Positions 25,881 to 33,440 of a DNA stretch of 64,000 nt are shown piece after piece. The notes below the pieces were generated by a model. That model was not told where the DNA came from and made no database searches. It was given only the letters and a program-made list of their open reading frames with translations. The stretch spans positions 1 through 64,000 of the forward strand of contig JADFAM010000009.1 in the NCBI GenBank assembly GCA_015665265.1. The letters are read 5' to 3'. Both the position numbers and the translations under genes were made by a program. Each line of letters starts with the position of its first letter. Position 1 is the stretch's first letter. The stretch is from Flavobacterium sp. (GTDB taxonomy: Bacteria; Bacteroidota; Bacteroidia; Flavobacteriales; Flavobacteriaceae).

Positions 25881-27097
25881 TGATAAGAAAACAGTCATTC
25901 ATATCCTTTTTATTATTTCTATTAGTTTCTATAACTATTTCTGCTCAACAAAAATCAAGAAAGCAGTTAGAAAAAGATAGAAATAGAATAAAAAGAGAAA
26001 TTAAAATGGTTAATAAGCTGCTTTTTGACACAAAAAAAAGTGAAAAAAATGCTCTTGAAGATTTAAAAGATTTAAATCAAAAAATTACAGTCAGAGAAAA
26101 ATATATTTCAACCATAAACAAAGAAGTACAATCTTTATCTAGTGAAATAGTTCTCTATGAAAAAGAAATTAAAGAGTTAGATGAAAAATTAGTAGCTCTT
26201 AAGAAAGATTATGCTGCTATGATTTACAAGTCTTATAAGAGTAAGTCTCAGCAAAGCAGAACCTTATTTTTATTTTCTTCTGAAAGCTTTTATCAAGCTT
26301 ACAAGAGAGTTAAATATATGAAGCAGTACGCATCTTTCAGAAAAAAACAAGGAGAGGAATTAGCCATGGTATCTAATCAGGTATCACAATTAAAAGATTC
26401 TTTATTTTTTCAAAAACAATTAAAAGATACACTACTGTCAAACGAACAAGATCAAATTTTTAAAGTTGAACTTGATAAGTTAGATCAAAAAAAATTAATT
26501 TCTCAGATTAAAAAGAAGGAGAAAAAATACAAGAAAAGCCTCCAACAAAAACAACAAGAAGAAAAGAAAATTTCAAAAATAATTGATAAAATAATTAAAG
26601 AAGCCATAGCTAAATCTAATACTGCTAAAGGAGCAAAAAAATCAAAAGGTTTTAAGTTAACTCCTGAGGCAAAAGAATTGGCAGCAAAATTTGAGCAAAA
26701 TAAAGGGAAACTTCCGTGGCCTGTAGATAGTGGCCTTATCATTAGAAGATTCGGTAAACAACCTCACCCGATCTATTCAGGAAATTATATAAATAGCACA
26801 GGTATTCACATAGCAACCAATAAAGGAACAAATGCCGAGTCTATCTTTAATGGAGAAGTTTTAGCAATTCAAACCCAATCAGAAGGAAAGAAGTCTGTCT
26901 TAATTAGACACGGGAATTATATCTCTATATATAATAATCTAGAAAGTGTTTATGTTGGCAATGGAGATAAAGTAAAAACAGGTCAGGCTTTGGGTAAAAT
27001 TTTTACTGATCGAATTACAGGAAAAACTAAACTTATTTTTGTGTTATCAAAAAATACAACCAGATTGAATCCAACTGATTGGATTCGAAAAAATTAG
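25880..27097 (+). CDS. EnvC-like murein hydrolase activator with degenerate M23 domain
   Basis: 405-residue periplasmic protein. A signal peptide (ending TISAQQ) leads into a long charged coiled coil (about residues 25-250) and a C-terminal LytM/M23 domain (about 275-405). The peptidase metal ligands are missing: the usual HxxxD is GIHIATNKG, and the HxH near the end is replaced by KLIFVL, although LIRHGNYISIY is kept. Coiled coil plus inactive LytM is the EnvC plan, which activates cell-wall amidases during septal splitting. The last four bases overlap the convergent RetSat-like gene. Confidence 0.88.
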   Translation: MIRKQSFISFLLFLLVSITISAQQKSRKQLEKDRNRIKREIKMVNKLLFDTKKSEKNALEDLKDLNQKITVREKYISTINKEVQSLSSEIVLYEKEIKELDEKLVALKKDYAAMIYKSYKSKSQQSRTLFLFSSESFYQAYKRVKYMKQYASFRKKQGEELAMVSNQVSQLKDSLFFQKQLKDTLLSNEQDQIFKVELDKLDQKKLISQIKKKEKKYKKSLQQKQQEEKKISKIIDKIIKEAIAKSNTAKGAKKSKGFKLTPEAKELAAKFEQNKGKLPWPVDSGLIIRRFGKQPHPIYSGNYINSTGIHIATNKGTNAESIFNGEVLAIQTQSEGKKSVLIRHGNYISIYNNLESVYVGNGDKVKTGQALGKIFTDRITGKTKLIFVLSKNTTRLNPTDWIRKN

Positions 27098-28683
27098 GAA
27101 TTCATCACTTTTTTAATAATATTTTTACCTGTTATTGCTGCACTAGTAATTACTCCAGAAAATAGTGCTGCCGCTACACCAGCAGTAACAATATCTTGCC
27201 CTGTTAAAAATAAATTTTTAATGGGAGTTCTAGGTTTTAAAAATTCCTGTCTAAATCTTTTAGGACTGTGATCTAATCCATAAATCTCACCTTTGTCGTA
27301 ATTTATAAAATGTTTTGTTGTTAACGGTGTGGAAAGTTCGTAATGACTTACTGTCCCTTTTACTTGAGGTAATTTGTCGTAAAGGATTTTAAGCAAACGT
27401 TGAGAAATTTTCTCTTTTATGTTGGTGTAATCTTCCCCTCTTTTCATCCATTTACTTCCAGCCCATGGTTCAAAAATTTCATAGGGTACGAGTGTTATAA
27501 TATCAATGGTACTTTTTCCAGGATATCTATTGTTCCAGTCAGGATCTTTTGCAGAGGGAAACGAGATATAAACTACAGGAAATTCATGATCGATATTTTT
27601 TAAATATCGATCAACAGATTCATCATGATCTAAATCACTTGGGTATATCCAGTAATTTGTTTTTGGAAGTTTTAACTCTTCTGGAGAGCCATTTAGCCCG
27701 ATATACAAACAGGCATGAGAAACAGAGCGATTTACTTTTTGAAGCTGACTTTTTAGGTTAAATTTATTTGCAATTGAAGAGGGAATAAGTTTGTCATAGG
27801 TATTCATAATGCCTGTACCGCTTATTATTTTTTTTGCTGAAAAAATTTTCCCGTCACTCATTTTTACACCAGTAGCAGTTTTATTTGAAATAATAACTTC
27901 TTGAACATCAGCACTAATTAAAATTGTTCCTCCAGCTTTTTCAATAACACTATCAATTGTTTTTGCAATTTGAGATGAACCACCAATAGGAAAGCTACCA
28001 CCACCAAAATAATGTCTAGCAACTGCAGCATGCATAACAAAACTACTTTTTTTCGGAGGCAATCCGTAATCTCCGTACTGACCAGTTAATACTTTAATTA
28101 ACTCTTCATTGTCTGTGATTGATTTAAGAACTTCATAGGTAGTTTTATCTGAGTAATTGTAAAAGGGAGTTCTCATTTTCTTCCCAATCAAAAAGTTTAG
28201 GATAGAAGGTAATGCTTTACTGATATAAAACTTTTGACTTGTTTTGATAGTTTTAAAAACGAGTTTCACATAATTTTCAATGGCTAATTTTTCATCAGGG
28301 AAATATTCAATAAGTTTATTTTTAAAATTTTGAGTGCCTTTTACAAAATCATATTCTTTGTCTCCAATGATAATTTTATCATATACCTCACCCATATCTG
28401 ACCATTGTAATTTTGAGTCTGAGATGTAATCAAATAGTTTTTTTATCACAGAGGTAGGTCTTTGAACTTCACCGATATAATGAATTCCTACATCCCATTC
28501 AAACCCTTTTCTTTTAAATACATGTGTAAAACCTCCTGCAGTATAATGACGCTCTAATACCAACACTTTCTGTCCCTCTTTTGCTAGAATTGCTGCCGTA
28601 GTAAGACTACCCATTCCAGAACCAATAATTATTGTGTCATAATTTTTTATTAGTGTTGGATTTTTCTTGTAGGATTGAATCAT
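27094..28683 (-). CDS. RetSat/CrtI-like FAD-dependent oxidoreductase
   Basis: 529-residue flavoprotein of the phytoene desaturase/carotenoid isomerase/retinol saturase superfamily. The dinucleotide motif is IIIGSGMGSLTTAAILAKEG, followed by VLVLERHYTAGGFTH. The region WDVGIHYIGEV and GGGSFPIGGSSQIAKTID are typical of the all-trans-retinol 13,14-saturase branch. The C-terminal FAD-closing motif is LFLTGQDIVTAGVAAALFSG. The enzyme probably reduces or isomerises a polyene or lipid double bond. No carotenoid genes are adjacent, so the substrate stays open. A 16-bp perfect palindrome lies 27 nt upstream of the start. Confidence 0.85.
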   Translation of the reverse strand: MIQSYKKNPTLIKNYDTIIIGSGMGSLTTAAILAKEGQKVLVLERHYTAGGFTHVFKRKGFEWDVGIHYIGEVQRPTSVIKKLFDYISDSKLQWSDMGEVYDKIIIGDKEYDFVKGTQNFKNKLIEYFPDEKLAIENYVKLVFKTIKTSQKFYISKALPSILNFLIGKKMRTPFYNYSDKTTYEVLKSITDNEELIKVLTGQYGDYGLPPKKSSFVMHAAVARHYFGGGSFPIGGSSQIAKTIDSVIEKAGGTILISADVQEVIISNKTATGVKMSDGKIFSAKKIISGTGIMNTYDKLIPSSIANKFNLKSQLQKVNRSVSHACLYIGLNGSPEELKLPKTNYWIYPSDLDHDESVDRYLKNIDHEFPVVYISFPSAKDPDWNNRYPGKSTIDIITLVPYEIFEPWAGSKWMKRGEDYTNIKEKISQRLLKILYDKLPQVKGTVSHYELSTPLTTKHFINYDKGEIYGLDHSPKRFRQEFLKPRTPIKNLFLTGQDIVTAGVAAALFSGVITSAAITGKNIIKKVMNS

Positions 28684-28710
28684 TGTTCTAGCTATTTTTA
28701 AGAATTAAAG

Positions 28711-28726
28711 AACCTAAATTTAGGTT
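28711..28726. promoter_or_regulatory. Perfect 16-bp palindrome AACCTAAATTTAGGTT, possible operator
   Basis: Palindrome without a loop and without a T tract, so not a terminator. It lies upstream of the RetSat-like gene where a repressor would bind. A few such palindromes are expected by chance in 64 kb of A/T-rich DNA, so this is tentative. Confidence 0.3.
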
Positions 28727-28770
28727 TTCTAAGATACTAAAACAAGAATACATATAGTAGAGTGATGTGC

Positions 28771-29283
28771 TTATTCTACAAATAAAGCTTTGAGTTCAGT
28801 TGCATTATTGGGTTTTAATTTTCCTGCCAAAACTAAACTGAGTTGTTTTCTTCTCAAAGCACCTTCATAACGTTCTTTTTCCAATGTTGTTTCTGGAGAT
28901 ATTTGAGCAATTTCTACTGGTTTTCCAGTTTCGTCGACAGCTACAAAAGTATAAATTCCTTCATTTACTTTAGTTTTTGAGCCAGATTGACGATCTTCTA
29001 TCCAAACATCTACATATATTTCCATAGATGATTTAAATGCTCTTGAAACTTTGGCTTCTACAGTAACAACACTTCCAACAGGAACTGATTTAGAAAATAC
29101 AACATGATTTACAGAGGCAGTTACAACGATTCTTCTAGAGTGCCTCCGGGCAGCTATACTGCATGCTCTATCCATTCTAGCTAACAGTTCTCCTCCAAAT
29201 AAATTATCTAGGTAATTAGTTTCTCCGGGTAATACTAAATCTGTTAGTATTGTTAGTGATTCACTAGGTGTTTTTGCTTTCAT
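28771..29283 (-). CDS. Acyl-CoA thioesterase, hotdog fold
   Basis: 170-residue hotdog protein of the YciA/BACH acyl-CoA hydrolase family. Features are LVLPGETNYLDNLFGGELLARMD, whose N-x-x-D-x-x-F-GG motif contains the catalytic Asn/Asp, then ASVNHVVFSKSVPVG and VEAKVSRAFKSSMEIYVDVW. It hydrolyses acyl-CoA to CoA and free acid in the cytosol. It reads in the same direction as the RetSat-like gene and lies 87 nt upstream of it, but a shared transcript is not shown. Length is normal. Confidence 0.9.
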   Translation of the reverse strand: MKAKTPSESLTILTDLVLPGETNYLDNLFGGELLARMDRACSIAARRHSRRIVVTASVNHVVFSKSVPVGSVVTVEAKVSRAFKSSMEIYVDVWIEDRQSGSKTKVNEGIYTFVAVDETGKPVEIAQISPETTLEKERYEGALRRKQLSLVLAGKLKPNNATELKALFVE

Positions 29284-29339
29284 AGAATTTTAAATAAATA
29301 ATTAAAATGAGTATGAATTTCTAAAGAAGAGAGAATAAA

Positions 29340-30248
29340 TTAATCGAATTTTTTAACTAACAACCATGCATCTTTAGAATCTGTTTTTCTCACATCAGAT
29401 AGGCTAAGATATGCATCAGATTTTTTATGAAATGAAGCATAGGCTACTTGGGTTAACCCCCATTTGTTTGTGCCTAAAACGGTAGCTTTAAATCCTTTTG
29501 CATTTAATTGAGAAACTTTTTTGTGAGCATTTTCAACAAATTGAAATGATCCAGCGATCACATGAAATGATTTTGGAAGTTCTTTGTTTAAAGTTAGCTC
29601 AATAGTATTTAATGGATTATCTATTACAAAAGTTGCCGATTGAATTTTTTGCTCCAGTTGTTTTTGTTCTTGTGTAAAATTTAATTGATCCTGTTTGTTT
29701 TCATATCCTGTCCAACCTATGTAAGAGAGAGATAGTAACATCGCAGCAGTAGCAGCATATTTTACAAAAAGTGGTGTTTTTTTAGAATATTTCTCAGTTG
29801 GTTTTAATGGAATTACTTTACTGTCTGTCCTTTCTATACTTGAAGATTCAAATGAAGTTAATCCGAATGAAGATCGTAAATAATTAATAGTATTTATTGG
29901 ATTAAAAATCAACTGATTTTTTTCATTCAAAGAAAGAGAACCTATATTTTCAATCTCTAAAGGTTGTGATTTAAGTGTCAAACTCCATTGCGCTACCGTT
30001 TCTGAAATTTGTGTATTGGCTTGGTCAAAAGAAATATTTTCAAGCGTGGCGATGTAGTTAGCTAATAGTCCATCATTATGACTTAAATTCACATTAAAGC
30101 CTACTTGTTTGGAAGGTGGATAAAATGTATGTGTACTCCTATGAATTTGTGCACTTGTGTTGTTAGTTATAAACCCTCCAAAGTTTGGAACAATTACACA
30201 ATCATATCTGTAGAGTAAATCTTTTAAGTAGTTTGCTATAGCCATCAT
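29340..30248 (-). CDS. HU-CCDC81/SPOR domain protein
   Basis: 302-residue Bacteroidota-specific fusion. The N-terminal HU-like CCDC81 domain (IANYLKDLLYRYDCVIVPNF) is followed by a variable linker, one membrane helix (about residues 165-182, YAATAAMLLSLSYIGWTGY) and a C-terminal SPOR domain (about 225-300, FHVIAGSFQFVENAHKKV). SPOR binds denuded peptidoglycan at division sites, so this is probably an inner-membrane division or cell-wall factor. Either of two adjacent ATGs (30248, 30245) may be used. A perfect -7 element ends 3 nt before the first ATG, so the mRNA should be leaderless. Confidence 0.88.
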   Translation of the reverse strand: MMAIANYLKDLLYRYDCVIVPNFGGFITNNTSAQIHRSTHTFYPPSKQVGFNVNLSHNDGLLANYIATLENISFDQANTQISETVAQWSLTLKSQPLEIENIGSLSLNEKNQLIFNPINTINYLRSSFGLTSFESSSIERTDSKVIPLKPTEKYSKKTPLFVKYAATAAMLLSLSYIGWTGYENKQDQLNFTQEQKQLEQKIQSATFVIDNPLNTIELTLNKELPKSFHVIAGSFQFVENAHKKVSQLNAKGFKATVLGTNKWGLTQVAYASFHKKSDAYLSLSDVRKTDSKDAWLLVKKFD

Positions 30249-30250
30249 AA

Positions 30251-30258
30251 CAAATATA
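30251..30258 (-). promoter_or_regulatory. -7 element TATATTTG abutting the HU/SPOR start codon
   Basis: Perfect TAnnTTTG; only TT separates it from the ATG. If this is the promoter, transcription starts at or within the start codon region. Confidence 0.5.
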
Positions 30259-30306
30259 AAGAATTAACTAAAACAGGAATTAAAAGTGTTAAATAATTAT
30301 CAACAA

Positions 30307-30314
30307 TAAATTTG
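30307..30314 (+). promoter_or_regulatory. -7 promoter element TAAATTTG of dprA
   Basis: Perfect TAnnTTTG 26 nt before the TTG start of dprA, in a 92-nt divergent gap. Confidence 0.5.
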
Positions 30315-30340
30315 TATATTGAAAAGAAAAAAAATGTATT

Positions 30341-31438
30341 TTGAAAGAAGAAGAAATTCTAGCGCTTTTGCGTCTGCAAAAGACGCCATCTATTGGTGAT
30401 ATTTTAGCAAAAAAACTTATTGCAACTGTTGGAAGTGCTGCTGATATTTTTACAGAAAATAAAAACACACTTTTAAAAATTAATGGAATTGGTGAGTATG
30501 CAGTAAAAAATTTACTGAACAATACCCAGCAAAAATTAGCGGAGAAAGAACTACAATATATAAATACTCATAAGATAAAATACTCCTATTTTCTTGATGA
30601 TGATTATCCAAAAAATTTATATAATTGTATAGATGCTCCCATATTATTTTTTAAAACTGGTTCTATTGATTTTTCAAATAAAAGAATTATTTCTGTTGTA
30701 GGTACCAGAACCATGACTAATTATGGGAGAAGTTTTTGCGAAAAATTAATAGACGAATTGTCTCCATATAATCCAATAATTGTGAGTGGTTTTGCTTATG
30801 GGGTAGATATTTGTGCTCACACTAATGCCTTCAAACAAAATTTACAAACCATTGCCATATTAGCTCATGGGTTAAATCATATGTACCCAAAGGCGCACAA
30901 AAAATATTCAAAACAAGTAAACCAGCATGGAGGTTTTATTACCGAGTTTTTTCATGATGAAACTCCTCTTAGAGAAAACTTTCTCAAAAGAAATAGGATT
31001 GTAGCTGGTATTTCTGATGCCACAATTGTAGTAGAATCTGCCTCTAAAGGAGGTTCTTTAGTTACAGCAGATATAGCAAACTCATACGATAGAGATGTTT
31101 TTGCTTTACCAGGAAGAATTAACGATATTATGAGTAAAGGATGTAATGATTTAATATATAGGAATAAGGCCCATATATTAAAATCTTCAGTGGATTTGGT
31201 AAAAATGCTTAATTGGGACATTTCTCCAATTTCTTTACCAAAACAAATAAAATTGTTTGAGGAGTTGCCAAAAGAACACCAAAAAGTTGTAGACTATTTA
31301 CATAAACAACAACAGGTAATTGATGTTATTGCTTTAGACTTAGAAATGTCTGTTTCTAATTTAGCAACAATTTTATTGCAATTAGAGCTAAAAGGAATTG
31401 TAAAACCAATACAAGGAAAGATATTTAAATTAAGTTGA
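30341..31438 (+). CDS. dprA: DNA-processing protein A
   Basis: 365-residue DprA/Smf. It loads RecA on incoming single-stranded DNA in natural transformation. The N-terminal helix-hairpin region (LLRLQKTPSIGDILAKKL, ILKINGIGEYAV-like) precedes the Rossmann-like core: VVGTRTMTNYGR, IIVSGFAYGVDICAH, ILAHGLNHMYPKAH, FLKRNRIVAGIS, ASKGGSLVTADIA and FALPGRINDIMSKG. The C-terminus is the short winged helix (residues about 305-365). The start is TTG 30341; the only nearby ATG (30334) is out of frame. Presence does not prove competence, since dprA is widespread. Confidence 0.95.
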   Translation: MKEEEILALLRLQKTPSIGDILAKKLIATVGSAADIFTENKNTLLKINGIGEYAVKNLLNNTQQKLAEKELQYINTHKIKYSYFLDDDYPKNLYNCIDAPILFFKTGSIDFSNKRIISVVGTRTMTNYGRSFCEKLIDELSPYNPIIVSGFAYGVDICAHTNAFKQNLQTIAILAHGLNHMYPKAHKKYSKQVNQHGGFITEFFHDETPLRENFLKRNRIVAGISDATIVVESASKGGSLVTADIANSYDRDVFALPGRINDIMSKGCNDLIYRNKAHILKSSVDLVKMLNWDISPISLPKQIKLFEELPKEHQKVVDYLHKQQQVIDVIALDLEMSVSNLATILLQLELKGIVKPIQGKIFKLS

Positions 31439-31455
31439 ATCAAAAGATTATGCAT

Positions 31456-31463
31456 TACATTTG
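31456..31463 (+). promoter_or_regulatory. -7 promoter element TACATTTG
   Basis: Perfect TAnnTTTG 17 nt before ATG 31481, giving the kinase-like gene its own promoter separate from dprA. Confidence 0.55.
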
Positions 31464-31480
31464 ATTGTAATTTTTATGCA

Positions 31481-32539
31481 ATGGCAGTAGAAAAAAAATT
31501 AATGTCTAAAAAAAAGCCAACATTTCCGGTTAATAATTTGTTGGATGAATATTTAAAAAAATACAATAGGAATATAAAGATTTCTATCTTTTATGACGAT
31601 TTATTACGTTTTCAAGGTTCAGTTATAGTCTATGATAAAAATGAGAAAGACACTTTATGGGTTAGAACATATTACTCTGAATACGACAGAAAAGAAATTG
31701 ACGCTAGTTTAAAAAAAATATACACAATACTTCATTCGGATGGAGGAAATGACACCCTTCCATTTTTAAATGTTGATGCTATTGATTATTGCACTTTTGG
31801 AAATTCAAAACCTTTCCGCATAAAAATTAGAAATATCTTAAACGACAACTACACCTATTTTTATGTAAAAAAAGCGGATGCGTCCAGAATCTATGGCTTA
31901 GAATTAGAACACATATTGTCTCCACATAATATGAATTTTTTAGTGTACAAAGACACTTTAATAGAAGAACATATTTCAGGAATTCCAGGAGATGATTTTA
32001 TAAAAGAATTTTTACCAAAGTGTTCAGAATCAGAAAAATCCCAAATAGCTAAAGAATTTGTGAAATTTAAAGAACGGTGTTTGGTTCGTTTACTTGGAGA
32101 CATGCGTTCATATAATTATGTAATTATTCCCACTCATGATTTTGATAAGATTATATATAAGATCAGAGCAATTGATTTTGACCAGCAATCTTTTGAAGGG
32201 AATTTAAAAGTGTATAACCTGCAATTTTTAAAAGAAAATTTTAAAATTGTTGAAATGGTAAATAGAAAATTAGACAACAATTCAATTAATCAATACAAGT
32301 TAGAGGAGCGTTCTTTTATGGCTAAACGAATGATCTCTTCACCAAGAAGGGCATCTAGACTAATTGAATGTATGAAGAATGATTCAATTTCTTTTGAAAA
32401 TAACATTCAACTTTTAAAAAAACAGTTAATTAAATATGTTGGAGACGTAAAGTTTAAGGAATGTCAAAACATGGGTGATATTTTAGAAACAATTTTAGTG
32501 TTTGTAAAACGAAATTATCAAGATGTATTAACCAAATAA
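31481..32539 (+). CDS. Uncharacterised protein with kinase-like (APH-type) motifs
   Basis: 352 residues, no signal peptide or membrane segment, name unknown to me. Motifs in the order of a protein/aminoglycoside kinase are visible: a lysine strand TYFYVKKADASRIYG (K130/K131) followed by GLELEHI (E140/E142); a hinge-like stretch LIEEHISGIPGDDF; a catalytic-loop match LLGDMRSYNYVI (D207, N212); and IRAIDFDQQ (D232, D234) in the place of DFG. The C-terminal third is charged and helical. An atypical kinase or kinase-fold enzyme is my inference; the first 110 residues have no recognised domain. It converges with the DMT transporter with no gap between stop codons. Confidence 0.6.
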   Translation: MAVEKKLMSKKKPTFPVNNLLDEYLKKYNRNIKISIFYDDLLRFQGSVIVYDKNEKDTLWVRTYYSEYDRKEIDASLKKIYTILHSDGGNDTLPFLNVDAIDYCTFGNSKPFRIKIRNILNDNYTYFYVKKADASRIYGLELEHILSPHNMNFLVYKDTLIEEHISGIPGDDFIKEFLPKCSESEKSQIAKEFVKFKERCLVRLLGDMRSYNYVIIPTHDFDKIIYKIRAIDFDQQSFEGNLKVYNLQFLKENFKIVEMVNRKLDNNSINQYKLEERSFMAKRMISSPRRASRLIECMKNDSISFENNIQLLKKQLIKYVGDVKFKECQNMGDILETILVFVKRNYQDVLTK

Positions 32540-33403
32540 TTAGGCTCTTTTTTTAATCCTTATAGTTTCAACTAAAACAGTAGAAATAATTAATAGTCCA
32601 CCCCAAATGGTATTTATTTCTGGAACCTCATTAACAATAAAGAAAGCAATTATAATTCCAAATACAGGCTGAATGCTACTAATAATAGTTGCTGTTGTTG
32701 TTGAAAAGAACTTTAGTGAATGCACCATCAAACTATGACCGATAGCAGTTGTTAAAATTGCTAGTACTAATAAATACGGAAATTGGGATTGAAAATTAGA
32801 GACATCCATGAAAAACAATACAGGGATCAAAACAATGGTAATTACAGAAGTTTGATAAAGCATAAGCATGCTTCCGTGATACTGGTTTACATGTTGTTTT
32901 AAAATTAAGAGTCTAATTGAATAGCAAAGTGCAGAAAATAACCCAAACAAAATTCCTTTCACATCAGAGCTTTCAAGATTAAATTCTGGAGCTAAAATAA
33001 ATACTCCAATTAATACAACTCCTCCCAAAATAATATGAACGGGATTTATTTTTGATTTAAAAAACAAAGGTTCAAGTAGAGCAGTTATGATAGGGAACGT
33101 ATAAAGAGAAAGCATCCCCAGAGCTACATTTGATAATTTTAAGGCATAGAAATAGGTAATCCAATGAATAGCCATAAACAATGAGCTTATTATTAAAGGG
33201 ATATGATGCTTAAAGCTAGGTACTTTAATACTTATTTTTTTATACTTACAAAATCCATATAAGAAAATCATTGCAATAGCCGAACGAAACCATATAATGA
33301 CTTCAGAGGGCATTGCAACATACTTGCCTAAAACACCAGAGGTACTTATGAAAAGAGTTGCTAAAATTAAATTAGATAGATTTTTAAAATAGCTATTTCC
33401 CAT
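32540..33403 (-). CDS. DMT-superfamily transporter (EamA)
   Basis: 287-residue inner-membrane permease with ten predicted helices in two EamA halves (roughly 1-140 and 150-285). Typical spots are IIWFRSAIAMIFLYGF, LSLYTFPIITALLEPLFF at the end of half one, and ISSIQPVFGIIIAFFIVNE near the end of half two. Members export or import metabolites, amino acids or drugs; the substrate is not predictable. It lies 37 nt downstream of mfd on the same strand and may be cotranscribed. Confidence 0.88.
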   Translation of the reverse strand: MGNSYFKNLSNLILATLFISTSGVLGKYVAMPSEVIIWFRSAIAMIFLYGFCKYKKISIKVPSFKHHIPLIISSLFMAIHWITYFYALKLSNVALGMLSLYTFPIITALLEPLFFKSKINPVHIILGGVVLIGVFILAPEFNLESSDVKGILFGLFSALCYSIRLLILKQHVNQYHGSMLMLYQTSVITIVLIPVLFFMDVSNFQSQFPYLLVLAILTTAIGHSLMVHSLKFFSTTTATIISSIQPVFGIIIAFFIVNEVPEINTIWGGLLIISTVLVETIRIKKRA

Positions 33404-33440
33404 TTTTTAACTAATAGATTTACTGTGATAAAAAGGTTAA

